Shown: positions 38,750-47,948 of the stretch, one piece after another | Layout: each line of letters starts with the position of its first letter | How positions within the stretch are numbered: the first letter of the stretch is position 1 | Origin: Leptolyngbya sp. O-77 | Lineage (GTDB): Bacteria > Cyanobacteriota > Cyanobacteriia > Elainellales > Elainellaceae | Direction: 5' to 3' | Assembly (NCBI RefSeq): GCF_001548395.1 | Contig: NZ_AP017367.1 | Location: forward strand, 5,416,262-5,480,261 | DNA: 64,000 nt | Notes under the pieces: generated by a model | Databases searched by the model: none | What the model was told of the DNA's origin: nothing | The model's input: only the letters and a program-made list of their open reading frames with translations | Translations under genes and position numbers: made by a program

Positions 38750-39133
38750 GTGAGGCTCTCCCTTTCCTGATGTGCCTGCGAATGGAGTGGTAATAGAAGA
38801 AGTGGGACTGGAACAGGGGCGATCGCCCATCACCCAGCAATCCGTTGCCAGACCGATTCCATCGATTCAGTCACCTGTTAGGCCCAGTTCTATACAAACC
38901 CTGGACGGGTCGCCTCAGAAAAAGTGCCTGAATCAGCCCCGGTTTGGGACAAGGCTCCAAACTTTGCTCACAGGGTTTAAGCCTGGAGAAGCGCCTTGGG
39001 GGAGGGCGATCGCCCTTAAAACCAGCTTCTCACCGATTCACTTGTCCATTGATTAAGTAGGGTTATGTCTAAAGGCAGGGATTGGCGTAAAGTTTTATAA
39101 CAAAATTGCTGTGTCTCTTGTTACAATCTCCTG

Positions 39134-39340
39134 TAGGGAGGAAAGCGAAATATTCCGTGCCTGTTTTGAGATAACCTGTTTGGAATCGCTTATTTCAGAG
39201 CAGGCCGCTCGGAGCGTTTCTGGCTGTCTTCTCACGCCCTTCTGCACGAATTGGGAACGCGCAGTTCGGGTTTTCTCCAAGCTAAAAAGACAACGTCATC
39301 AAACATGGTAGGGGCTGGCTCATGGGGTCAGCCTTTTTTC
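39134..39340 (+). ncRNA. candidate structured non-coding RNA
   Basis: A TACAAT box (39122-39127) is followed by sequence able to fold as a closed multi-stem RNA: GGAGGAAA (39137-39144) pairs with TTTTCTCC (39271-39278) with one G-U pair; AAGCGA (39143-39148) and TTCC (39153-39156) pair with GGAA and TCGCTT (39182-39191); CGCT-CGG-AGCG forms a small hairpin at 39206-39216. The transcript would end at the GGCTG..CAGCC-T6 hairpin at 39313. The first two pairings share 39143-39144, so they compete. Size and long closing stem recall 6S RNA, but this is only a resemblance. Confidence 0.4.
39313..39339 (+). terminator. Rho-independent terminator of the candidate RNA
   Basis: GGCTG, loop GCTCATGGGGT, CAGCC, then TTTTTT. 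No protein gene ends just upstream on this strand, which supports a short transcript. Confidence 0.8.
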
Positions 39341-39446
39341 ATGTTCTGAAATCTGCCTTGAAATCTGCTACTTGAACACCGCAAATCGCCATCGGAACGT
39401 CCACAAAAATTCCGCAAAAATCCTGCAAAAAACCCATAAAAAGAAA

Positions 39447-39473
39447 GAAACCCCCGGCCGAAGCCGGAGGGTT
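39447..39473 (-). terminator. terminator of the M23 peptidase gene
   Basis: GGAGGGTT-type arms AACCCCCGGC and GCCGGAGGGTT with a CGAA loop form a strong stem with one bulge; on the minus strand it is followed by TTTCTTTCTTTTT. Confidence 0.85.
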
Positions 39474-39590
39474 CAATCAGGGTGCATCTACCTATAGCTT
39501 CAGAGTTCAGGGCAGCCTGTCCGGAGAAAACGAGGGCAATCTCGCCAATTTTCTGGTCAATTTTGTGAAAAATCAGGCTGCACGGCAGGA

Positions 39591-40508
39591 CTATTCAAAC
39601 CCCTGATTGCGCCAGGGCACCGGATCGACGGACTTGCCATTGACAAATAACCCCCAGTGCAAGTTGGGCCCGGTTGCAGAACCCGTTGCGCCGATCGCCC
39701 CAATTCGCTGGCCCGGCTGCACAAAATCGCCCTCCTGCACGTCGATGCGGCTGAGGTGGATAAAGATGCTGCTAACGCCCTGGCCGTGGTCAATGCCAAC
39801 GGAGTTGCCGTGCAGCACAAAGCCATCCTCTACGCGACCCACCAGCACCACACGCCCCGCTGCTGGAGCCACGACGGGTGAACCCTGTCCACCTGCATAG
39901 TCTACGCCGCGATGATAGTAGTTCTCGGCAAACACGCCATTATAGTAGCGCCGCACGCCATATTCTGAACTAACCCGCCCGGCCGCAGGACGCGCAAATG
40001 CACCGCGCCAGTGCTTCTCCGGCGATACGATTTGCTTTAGCGCATTGACGCGAGAAAATTCGTACTCGGTGCCGCCAGAGCCGCCGCCCCGCACCCGAAT
40101 CCGCTGCACGGGAAACGAGCGATCGCGCAGCGTGATCGCTAGGTTTCGCGGTTCCCCCATACCCGACACCTGGATCACCTTGCGCCCCGGCCGGTCGAGC
40201 GGCGTGGTGGGCAGCAGCGCCCGATAGCGGTTGCCACTGAGTGGAAACACGGGATAGGCTGTGCCGTCCATTGTGACGGTGGGTGTGGCTTCGCTAGGAG
40301 CCGTGGGCCGCAGCACGACGGCGATCGTGTCCCCCAGGCGGGGATTGGTCGGCGAGATTTGCCAATCGGTTGCCTGGGCAGGCATGATCAGGATGGTTAG
40401 CAGGGCGATCGCCCCTAGCCCAGCCCCCAGAAGCATTTGACGGCCCTGATGGAGCTTGCGAAAAGCTGCGGTTACCGAAAGCGACCGGACTTTGAAGAGA
40501 GGAGTCAT
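39591..40508 (-). CDS. M23-family metallopeptidase (LytM-like)
   Basis: 305 aa. Membrane anchor or signal (LLGAGLGAIALLTILIMPAQA), a beta-sandwich domain, then the M23 domain with HRGVDYAGGQGSPVV (HxxxD zinc ligands) and GPNLHWGLFVNG (the final His of the HxH-like motif). It has a flexible Gly/Ser linker before the peptidase. The family cleaves peptidoglycan cross-links or activates amidases. Its role fits cell wall remodelling; the cell-division pair lies 4 kb downstream but on the other strand. Confidence 0.9.
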   Translation of the reverse strand: MTPLFKVRSLSVTAAFRKLHQGRQMLLGAGLGAIALLTILIMPAQATDWQISPTNPRLGDTIAVVLRPTAPSEATPTVTMDGTAYPVFPLSGNRYRALLPTTPLDRPGRKVIQVSGMGEPRNLAITLRDRSFPVQRIRVRGGGSGGTEYEFSRVNALKQIVSPEKHWRGAFARPAAGRVSSEYGVRRYYNGVFAENYYHRGVDYAGGQGSPVVAPAAGRVVLVGRVEDGFVLHGNSVGIDHGQGVSSIFIHLSRIDVQEGDFVQPGQRIGAIGATGSATGPNLHWGLFVNGKSVDPVPWRNQGFE

Positions 40509-40772
40509 GGCAAGGCGCTAAAACTCGACAGTGGTTGCCCAGAAGGTTACCATCGATCGCCCGTCCAAGTCTAAGTCTGAGTTCAAAAAGGTCCAAAAAG
40601 GATTGTGTCCGGCTGATCCCAGAGCGTTAGAAGCAATACCAAAAGGCTGTATCTAAAGCGCTGTTAGAAATCTGCACTACGGATCTGTGGGCATTGGGCG
40701 ATCGCCATTCCGTGAAACCGGAGATTGCCCTAAAGTAAAAGAAGATTAAGTTTTTTAATTTTTCTGAGTATT

Positions 40773-40805
40773 TGCAAGGTATCTGCAAGGTATCTGCAAG
40801 GTATC
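40773..40805. repeat. three 11-bp tandem repeats
   Basis: TGCAAGGTATC at 40773, 40784 and 40795, with a partial fourth copy. It lies in the leader of the antiporter gene. Confidence 0.9.
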
Positions 40806-40852
40806 TGCAAGAACCCAGAAACCCTCTAAGACAGGAGGAATCCTTCAACCCA

Positions 40853-43186
40853 GTGCAAGAAGATTTTCGTCTCATTGTGGATTTAGTCGTGGTGCTAGCA
40901 GCGGCAGCTGGGGGTGGGCTGCTGGCGGCGCTGCTGCGACAGCCCGTGCTGCTGGGATACCTGCTGGGTGGGGCAATCGTCGGGCCGGCGGGGCTGGGCT
41001 TGGTCAAAGAGCTAGTTCAGGTAGAAACGCTGGCCCAGTTTGGCGCGGCGTTTCTGCTGTTTGCCCTGGGGGTCGAGTTTTCGCTGAACGAATTGCGAAA
41101 GGTGCAGGCCATTAGCCTTGGCGGCGGGGCGCTGCAAATCCTCTCCACGATTGGCATTACAGCGCTGGTGTCGGTCGGCATTGGCTGGGTCACGTCGCCG
41201 ACGCAGGGCGTTTTCCTTGGCTCAATTCTGTCGCTGTCTTCTACGGCAGTAGTCCTAAAGTGCCTGATGGAGCGCAACGAAACCGAAACCCTGCATGGGC
41301 GCGTCATGCTGGGCATTTTGGTGGTGCAGGATTTGGCTCTGGGGCTGATGCTGGCGGTGCTGCCTGCGCTGGAGGCTCCGTCGGGCGAAATTGGCGCGGC
41401 GGTGGGCGTGGCACTGCTGAAGACCGCGATGATTGCGGGCGGGGCGATCGCCGCTGGAATCTGGCTGATTCCACCGCTGCTGCGCCTGCTAGCCCGCACC
41501 GAGAGCCGCGAACTGTTTCTGCTGGGTGTGGTGGCGCTGTGCTTAGGCATTGCCCTGCTGACGGAGTATTTGGGTCTGTCGATTGAGATGGGCGCGTTCA
41601 TCGCGGGTCTGATGATCTCCGAAGTGGAATACGCCGACCAGACCCTCACCTACGTAGAGCCGATTCGAGATATTTTCGCCACGCTGTTTTTTGCAGCCGT
41701 GGGCATGTTGATCGATCCCCGCTTCATTTGGGAGAACCTGGAGCTAATTTTGGGGCTAGTGGCGCTGGTCTTTGTGGGCAAGTTTTTAATCATTGCGCCG
41801 CTGGTTCGCGCCTTTCGCTATTCATTGAAGACGGCGCTGATCACCGGCCTGGGACTGGCGCAAATTGGCGAATTTTCCTTCGTGCTGGCCAGTAAAGGGC
41901 AAGTGCTGGGGCTGGTGTCGCGCCAGGTATATCTGTTGATTTTGGGCACAACTGCGGTCACGCTGGTGTTTACGCCGTTTGTGCTGCGGCTGGTGCCCAA
42001 AGTGTTTGCCTGGGCGGAGTCGGTTCCGGCGCTTCGCAACTGGCTGGAGGGCGGCGAAGGTCCGCAAGAGGTTTCAGAGGCGCTGCCGCAAAAAGATCAC
42101 GTCGTGGTCTGTGGCTATGGGCGGGTGGGTCGCACCATCGTCCGCCTGCTTCGGGAGAACAACTATCCTGTGGTGGTGATTGACCAGTCGGAGCAGCAAA
42201 TTCAGAAACTACGAGAGGAGCAGATTCCCTACGTTTATGGCAATGCGGCCAGTGTGCATGTAATGACGGCGGCGGGCGTAGAGCAGGCGCGGGGGATGGC
42301 GATCGCCCTGCCGGATGCCATGAGTACGCGCCTGTGCTTGAAGCGATCGCTCGAACTAGCGCCCGATTTGGACGTGGTGGTTCGCGCCGCCCAAGACAAA
42401 GACATCGAACTGCTGTATCAGCTTGGGGCACGAGAGGTGGTACAGCCAGAGTTTGAAGCCAGCCTGGAGTTGTCGGCTCATTTGCTCATCGGCACCGGGC
42501 GATCGATGACCGAGGTACTGCAAGAAGTAGCCGAAATTCGCAATAGCCATTATCGGGAACTGCGCCCCCAGCAAGATTCCAAAGACGTATCTCGCGATCT
42601 CCAGGCCGCCACACAGGACATGAACAGCAAATGGTATGCCCTGCCCGACCAGTCGCCGCTGACGGGTATGACGCTCGAAGAGGCAGACCTGCGGCGGATT
42701 GCGGGCGTGAGCCTGATGGCGATTCAGCGGCGAGAGGGCGATCGCATCGACTATCCCGACACGCAAACGGTGCTGCAATCGGGCGATCGCCTGCTGCTGG
42801 TGGGCGATGCGTCAGAAATTGCCACCTTCAAGGATCTGGCCACTGGGGAAGTGCCCGTGCCCGCCAAAGACCTCTCCTGCCAGTGGGTTGCTGTACCTGA
42901 TGCCAGTCCGCTGGCGGGGCAAACCCTGGGCGATCTGGATTTGACGCAGACCTACGCCGTGCAGGTGCAGGCGGTGCGTCGAGAGGGACAGTTCATCCGC
43001 TTTCCCGACGGCTCCATCGAAATTCAGGCAGGCGATCGCCTGCTGCTCTGCGGCACGCTCTATCACCTCAACCACGCCTATCAGTGGATCACCGCTGCTT
43101 CGCCCATTTTGCCTGCGCTGTCTCCACCTACGCTCAGCGTGCCTGTCAGAGATGCTGTCGCTCAGGGCGATCGCGAGGCTTCTTGA
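40853..43186 (+). CDS. KefB-type monovalent cation:proton antiporter with TrkA domains
   Basis: 777 aa from GTG 40853; AGGAGG (40833-40838) is 14 nt upstream, rather far, and the frame is open to 40772. About 12 helices follow (VLAAAAGGGLLAALLRQP, VLLGYLLGGAIVGPAG and others; GxGxxQIGEFSFVLAS is typical of CPA2). A TrkA-N Rossmann domain starts at VVVCGYGRVGRTIV (NAD site), then two TrkA-C domains (about 600-670 and 690-760). Such proteins exchange K+ or Na+ for H+ with gating by nucleotides. Regulation by glutathione, known for KefB/C, is not evident here. Confidence 0.93.
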   Translation: MQEDFRLIVDLVVVLAAAAGGGLLAALLRQPVLLGYLLGGAIVGPAGLGLVKELVQVETLAQFGAAFLLFALGVEFSLNELRKVQAISLGGGALQILSTIGITALVSVGIGWVTSPTQGVFLGSILSLSSTAVVLKCLMERNETETLHGRVMLGILVVQDLALGLMLAVLPALEAPSGEIGAAVGVALLKTAMIAGGAIAAGIWLIPPLLRLLARTESRELFLLGVVALCLGIALLTEYLGLSIEMGAFIAGLMISEVEYADQTLTYVEPIRDIFATLFFAAVGMLIDPRFIWENLELILGLVALVFVGKFLIIAPLVRAFRYSLKTALITGLGLAQIGEFSFVLASKGQVLGLVSRQVYLLILGTTAVTLVFTPFVLRLVPKVFAWAESVPALRNWLEGGEGPQEVSEALPQKDHVVVCGYGRVGRTIVRLLRENNYPVVVIDQSEQQIQKLREEQIPYVYGNAASVHVMTAAGVEQARGMAIALPDAMSTRLCLKRSLELAPDLDVVVRAAQDKDIELLYQLGAREVVQPEFEASLELSAHLLIGTGRSMTEVLQEVAEIRNSHYRELRPQQDSKDVSRDLQAATQDMNSKWYALPDQSPLTGMTLEEADLRRIAGVSLMAIQRREGDRIDYPDTQTVLQSGDRLLLVGDASEIATFKDLATGEVPVPAKDLSCQWVAVPDASPLAGQTLGDLDLTQTYAVQVQAVRREGQFIRFPDGSIEIQAGDRLLLCGTLYHLNHAYQWITAASPILPALSPPTLSVPVRDAVAQGDREAS

Positions 43187-43204
43187 ATCAAACGTGGTCG
43201 TGTG

Positions 43205-43894
43205 CTAGCTGGCCCGTGAGCTAGCCTGAGGCCCCGACCAGAGATGCGTCTTGATCAGCCCGAAGGTTAAGGGTTGGTCTTCGGTCGCAGTGTGCGTTTG
43301 TCCCCGCAGATCGACCGTGCAATAGTGAACTTCGGGATCGCCAAGATTGCAGCAGCGAAACAGCGCCCGATCAGGATACTGCTGACTCCAGCCCAGCAGC
43401 ACCGCATTGGTATAGTTCACAAAGCTGGGCGCAAGCGTGTAGACATTGCCCGAAAACTGCTCCCACACCACGGCATAGTCCGATGCATGGCTGGCGGCAA
43501 AGCGCGATTCAAACTCTCGACACAGAAGGCGATCGCCCGTCTCTGACCAGGCTATTGGAAGGGCGATCGCAATACTGCCCGCCAGATCCGACTCACCCTG
43601 CTCAGCAAAGGGATTATTCGACAGAGGCGAAGTCGGCGACACGGTTCGCAGCTCGCGGGTCTGCAAATGTTCCACAAACAGCGCACTGCTGACCCGGCTG
43701 CGGCTGATGTCAGTGCCGACCTGCATTTGCAATCGGCTATAGGCAATGTAATGACCATCCGGCGATAGCAGCGCCGACGTGCGATAGGTGTGCAGGCTGC
43801 CGGCTGGCGCTTCAGTTTGGGTCGTCAGCACCCAATTCCAGGGAACGGGAAAGGGGCTGTCAATCGGGTCAAGCTGGACAGGCGGCTGGTTCAT
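43205..43894 (-). CDS. conserved hypothetical protein, beta-propeller-like
   Basis: 229 aa from MNQPPVQLDP (ATG 43894; an ATG at 43927 is possible). It contains SPDGHYIAYSRLQMQV and LPIAWSETGDRLLCREFES, two repeats of the kind in PD40/WD40-like propellers, and a Cys-containing C-terminal half (ALFRCCNLGDPEVHYCTV). I know similar cyanobacterial proteins without assigned function. Too short for a full propeller. It is convergent with the antiporter. Confidence 0.75.
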   Translation of the reverse strand: MNQPPVQLDPIDSPFPVPWNWVLTTQTEAPAGSLHTYRTSALLSPDGHYIAYSRLQMQVGTDISRSRVSSALFVEHLQTRELRTVSPTSPLSNNPFAEQGESDLAGSIAIALPIAWSETGDRLLCREFESRFAASHASDYAVVWEQFSGNVYTLAPSFVNYTNAVLLGWSQQYPDRALFRCCNLGDPEVHYCTVDLRGQTHTATEDQPLTFGLIKTHLWSGPQASSRAS

Positions 43895-44775
43895 GGTGGG
43901 CAAGCAACTCAAAAACGGTGTTTTCAAAAAGGCAATTCAAAGAGGCAATTTTCTAAAAAGGGGCAAACTGCTGAATCACAATTCACTAGAGAATCCGGCT
44001 GATTGCCTGTTCTAACCCAGCGCCGAAAGCACTTGTTAGCACCCGTATCAGCACAAGGCTACAATCAAACCGCTGCTTGGACCCGATCCAAATCCAGTCC
44101 AAACATCAACGATTTTTTCAGTTGGGTTAAGCCAAATTAGGTTCAAAAAGATACCAATAAGATTGAATTCAAGGTTGAACTCAAACCCGTAGAGGTTCCA
44201 ACCCATTTGGAGGGAAAGCTCAGGCTTACTCAGGTTTTAGGTTTGGTAGACCTGACATTATTAAAGGCATTATTAAAGGCATTTATTGAAGGATTTCTAG
44301 CAGGCATAGCCCATGAGCAATCCGTAAGTAACCCTTCAAACAAACCTCAAAGCCAATTGCGAGTGCGTAAGTCCTTTTTGTGAGATTTTTGTCAAAAACC
44401 TTTGTCAAACTCTGACTGATAGAGTGCAGCAAGGCGACAGACGACAAAAACAAGCGACCTTACGATCTGTAGGCTTTCAAGATCTGAAGATTAAAGGCAA
44501 CGGATCAAAGGTAACGAGAAAAAGACGACTATCTCCGAGGATGCTGCTGGGCAAATTCCACACACCATGTCTTAGGTATAGCAATTCTCAGGAAGTTTGA
44601 TGGATGTCGCGTCGAACTTTGTAACAACTCGGAGTCGTAACTTAGAGTCACAACTCAGAATCGGGATTTTCGGGAATATTTTTAGGGAGATTTTCTTGGA
44701 CAGGACTTGTTCCGCTCTTGAGTTATTCCACTATGATTGGAACAACGCTGCGCTCGGATCGCCTGTACTTTAATT
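43895..44775. other. 880-bp gap with 13-bp repeats
   Basis: No gene seen. TTATTAAAGGCA-like direct repeats occur at 44257-44290. AACTYRGAGTC-type 13-bp units repeat three times at 44626-44663, about 110-150 bp before the FtsL-like start. The stretch is AT-rich compared with its neighbours and may contain an undetected regulatory RNA or leader. Confidence 0.5.
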
Positions 44776-45483
44776 ATGACCGCTGCACCCCGTCCTATTG
44801 CCAGAAGCCGCCGCCCTCCCGTGTCTACTCGAACGGCCCATCGTCCCATTCCCAGGCGGTTTGACGCAGCGTCGGCGAATGGTGGTGACAAACTTGCCCC
44901 ATTTCCTCAGCGGGGAGAACTGGCTCCGCTGTCTTCGCGTCCTGTCCGAAAATCGCCGTCGGTGGAGTTGATTGCGTCACCCAGATCTGGGGCGACACTC
45001 CAACCAGCTTCCTTCAGTCCGCCGCCGAAGATGAAACAAACTGGGCGGCGGCTGGCTCGGTCTACTCGGCAACAGGGCGATCGCCCAGTGGTTCAGTCCA
45101 TTCCGGTGGCCCGAAAACCGCGCTGGCTCAATCAGTTGTTGCGAACGCAGCGGGCCTCTACCGTAATTACAACGGGGCTGGTGACGCTGAGTTTTGCCAT
45201 GTATGGCTGGACGGTCTACATCCAGCATCTCTGGCGTGGCGAATTTGACCGGATGCAAGCGCTAGAGCGACAAGAACGCCAGCTAACGGCAGCCAGCGAA
45301 ACCCTGCGGCAGCATCTTGCGAACCAGGCCGAACGCCCCGACTCTGGGTTAATCTTACCTACGCCCGAAAGCGCGATTTTTCTGCCTGCACCGTCGCCCA
45401 CTCCTGCCCAAAGCCCAGTCCAAAGCCCAGCCCCAGAGACTGCTGTACCGCCTCTGCCCGTAGACGTGCCAATGGCGTATTAG
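44776..45483 (+). CDS. FtsL-like single-pass division protein (inferred)
   Basis: 235 aa from ATG 44776. The first 130 residues are basic and Pro/Arg-rich and should be cytosolic. One helix (ASTVITTGLVTLSFAMYGWTV) is followed by a coiled-coil segment (WRGEFDRMQALERQERQL to ETLRQHLANQ) and a Pro-rich tail. This is the FtsL/DivIC layout, in the place where FtsL normally stands, directly before ftsI; sequence identity to known FtsL is low, so the call rests on topology and position. Its N-terminal arm is unusually long. Confidence 0.75.
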   Translation: MTAAPRPIARSRRPPVSTRTAHRPIPRRFDAASANGGDKLAPFPQRGELAPLSSRPVRKSPSVELIASPRSGATLQPASFSPPPKMKQTGRRLARSTRQQGDRPVVQSIPVARKPRWLNQLLRTQRASTVITTGLVTLSFAMYGWTVYIQHLWRGEFDRMQALERQERQLTAASETLRQHLANQAERPDSGLILPTPESAIFLPAPSPTPAQSPVQSPAPETAVPPLPVDVPMAY

Positions 45484-45596
45484 CCAAAGCGGCTTGGGTT
45501 GGCGCAGTATCTGGGCAAACTTCAGGCTTGCGAAATCAAATCGGGCTTGCCCATCTCGACGGGGCATTTTCTTGTTCAGTGTTTTTTGGCGTTGTC

Positions 45597-47849
45597 ATGC
45601 CCCAATCGGTTCCCCCACCCTCTGGTCTTCGCCGATCCCAGCGTGCGGCTGGCAAGCGTTCTCTTAAGCCCGTTAAGACAACGGGCCATCTAATCCCTGA
45701 CGCGCCGCGCCGCTCTCCGGGCATCTCTATCCGCCGTTTGCTGCGGCAGTGCGGGCGATCGCTGAACGCAGCCTGGCAGGTTCTCCATGATCTGGGCGAG
45801 GGGCGATTCCCGCAGGGATCGCTTCGCGAAGCGCCCGGACAAGGGGCAACTCGGTCTGCGGCCCAGCGGACGGCCCGTTCAGTCGTATCGCCCCGGCAAC
45901 CATTGCGGCGTGCATCGCTGGCAGGCGCATCTCTGGGGGGTGCGTCCCAGGGGCGATCGCCCCGTCAGAGAAAGCCTGATCCAGCAAGTCCGGTCCATTC
46001 TGCTCGATTCCCCCAACCCTGTGTGAACCCGTCGGGATCGCGCCCCCAGCCGGGAAAGCGACAGACAGTCCCTCGATCGACAGCCCGCCCAGCGTCGAAG
46101 CCTGTGCGTCCGCGTCGGAGCGATCCTACCAGCCATCCCTCGGCGGCGCGGATGCTGGTGGTGTGGGGCGTGTTGACCCTTGGCGCAGTGGGGCTGACGG
46201 CAAACCTGTTTCGCTTGCAGGTGCTCCAGGCAGAGGTGCTATCCAGCCGCGCCCAGGCTCAGCAGACGGTGAGGCTACAGCCGATTCTGCCGCGCCGCCC
46301 CATTGTTGATCGCCGGGGCACGTCGCTGGCGGTGGATCGGCTGGTTTATATGCTCTACGCCCATCCCAAGCTGTTCAAAAAGTCCAAGGATGAGGTGGCC
46401 GAGGCGATCGCCCCCATCCTCAACCAACCCTCTGTGGAACTTGCCAATCTGTTTGATCAGCAGGAAAGTGGCATTGAAATTAGTTTTGGTCTATCGGAAG
46501 ATGCCGCCGACCGAATTCGGGCCCTGCGGCTGGACGGGCTAGAACTGCTTCCCCGCCAGCAGCGCTTCTACCCACAGCAAGACCTGCTGGCGGAAGTGGT
46601 GGGCTACGTCAACCTAGATCGAGAAGCGCAGGCGGGTGTGGAGTATACCCAGCGAGCAGCCCTGGAGCGGTCAAACCAGGTGGCCCGCTTTTTGCGCGGC
46701 GGAAAGGATCTCGTTAAGCCCGGCGAAATTCCCAGCTACGTGCTAAAGCAAGACGACCTGCGGCTGCAACTGACGGTGGATCGGCGGCTTCAGCAGGCTG
46801 CTCGCACAGCCCTCAAGCAAAAAATGACCGAATTTGGCGCAAAGCGAGGCGCAGTGCTGGTGATGGAGGTGCAAACGGGGGCGCTGCGGGTGATGGCGAC
46901 GGAGCCATCCTTTGACCCCAATCAGTATTACACCTACCCGATGGATCAGCTCCGCAACTGGCTGCTGACCGACCCCTACGAACCGGGATCGACCTTTAAG
47001 CCGATTAACGTGGCGATCGCCCTAGAAGCCGGCACCGTCCGCCCCAACGACAGCTTTTATGATGAAGGGCGGATCTACATCGGCCCCTGGCCGATTCAGA
47101 ACAGCGACGGCGCGGCGCGGGGTTCCCAAACCGTCGGGGAAATCGTTGCCCACTCTAGCAACGTCGGCATGGTGCGAATCATGCAAACGCTGAAGCCGGA
47201 GATTTATTACGACTGGCTGGCAAAGATCGAACTGGCCAAGCCCACGGGGATCGATCTGCCGTTTGAAACAGCCGGCCAGTTGAAAAAACGGGATCAGTTT
47301 TTGGGCGACCCGGTAGAGGTGGCGGTGACGGCTTTTGGCCAGGGCTTTAGCCTAACTCCGGTGCAACTACTGCGGCTGCATGGGGCGATCGCCAACGGCG
47401 GTTTCCTGGTCACGCCCCACGTCGTCGAAGGGCTGTTTGACAGCAGCGGCAAACCCCACTGGCAGCCCCAATACGCGCCGCCCAAGCAGGTTTTCTCGCG
47501 TGAAACGGCGCAGGCCGTACTTGGCATGATGGAAAAGGCTGTCGAAGAAGGCACAGGCACGCCCGCGCAGATTCCTGGCTATCGCATTGCTGGCAAAACG
47601 GGGACGGCTCAAAAAGCCAGCGCCACGGGCGGCTACGACAACGTTGCCCGCGTTACCAGCTTCGTCAGCCTGTTTCCGGTTGAGGCTCCTCGCTATGCGG
47701 TGCTGGTGGTCATCGACGAACCCCAAGGGGACAATGCCTACGGATCTACCGTTGCCGCGCCGATTGCCCGCGATGTCATGGAAGCCCTGATTCGCATTGA
47801 CCTGATTTCGCCCAGCAAGGCTCCAGATACGACGGTGGTAGAGGAGTGA
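45597..47849 (+). CDS. ftsI: penicillin-binding protein 2 / FtsI septal transpeptidase
   Basis: 750 aa from ATG 45597 (113 bp after the FtsL-like stop). About 180 basic, Pro/Arg/Ser-rich residues come before the single membrane helix (ARMLVVWGVLTLGAVGLTANLF). Then a pedestal with VGYVNLDREAQAG and the transpeptidase: SxxK as EPGSTFKPIN, SxN as HSSNVGM, KTGT as GKTGTAQKAS. It makes septal peptidoglycan cross-links and should work with FtsW and the upstream FtsL-like protein. The cytosolic arm is longer than the usual FtsI one. Confidence 0.93.
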   Translation: MPQSVPPPSGLRRSQRAAGKRSLKPVKTTGHLIPDAPRRSPGISIRRLLRQCGRSLNAAWQVLHDLGEGRFPQGSLREAPGQGATRSAAQRTARSVVSPRQPLRRASLAGASLGGASQGRSPRQRKPDPASPVHSARFPQPCVNPSGSRPQPGKRQTVPRSTARPASKPVRPRRSDPTSHPSAARMLVVWGVLTLGAVGLTANLFRLQVLQAEVLSSRAQAQQTVRLQPILPRRPIVDRRGTSLAVDRLVYMLYAHPKLFKKSKDEVAEAIAPILNQPSVELANLFDQQESGIEISFGLSEDAADRIRALRLDGLELLPRQQRFYPQQDLLAEVVGYVNLDREAQAGVEYTQRAALERSNQVARFLRGGKDLVKPGEIPSYVLKQDDLRLQLTVDRRLQQAARTALKQKMTEFGAKRGAVLVMEVQTGALRVMATEPSFDPNQYYTYPMDQLRNWLLTDPYEPGSTFKPINVAIALEAGTVRPNDSFYDEGRIYIGPWPIQNSDGAARGSQTVGEIVAHSSNVGMVRIMQTLKPEIYYDWLAKIELAKPTGIDLPFETAGQLKKRDQFLGDPVEVAVTAFGQGFSLTPVQLLRLHGAIANGGFLVTPHVVEGLFDSSGKPHWQPQYAPPKQVFSRETAQAVLGMMEKAVEEGTGTPAQIPGYRIAGKTGTAQKASATGGYDNVARVTSFVSLFPVEAPRYAVLVVIDEPQGDNAYGSTVAAPIARDVMEALIRIDLISPSKAPDTTVVEE

Positions 47850-47869
47850 TGGCGGGGGCAAAGGGGAGA

Positions 47870-47941
47870 GGAGAGGGAAGAACGAAGAACGAAGAGGGAA
47901 GAACGAAGAGGGAAGAACGAAGAGGGAAGAACGAAGAACGA
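47870..47941. repeat. GAACGAAGAGGGAA microsatellite
   Basis: A 14-bp purine-rich unit is repeated several times with AGAACGA variants, between the convergent ends of ftsI and the ligand-binding protein gene. The purine strand is the plus strand. Confidence 0.9.
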
Positions 47942-47948
47942 AACCCTC

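Larger units (their letters stand above)
38750..39590. other. gap holding a candidate RNA and two terminators
   Basis: Between the COP23 start and the M23 stop. The first 300 bp are without features apart from HIP1 sites; from about 39100 a promoter-like box, a structured RNA candidate and a terminator occur, and a second terminator at 39447 serves the M23 gene. Confidence 0.6.

Noticed and set aside
39111..39311. 66-codon frame in the candidate RNA region
   Set aside because: GTG start with no conserved product; the structured RNA explanation fits better.
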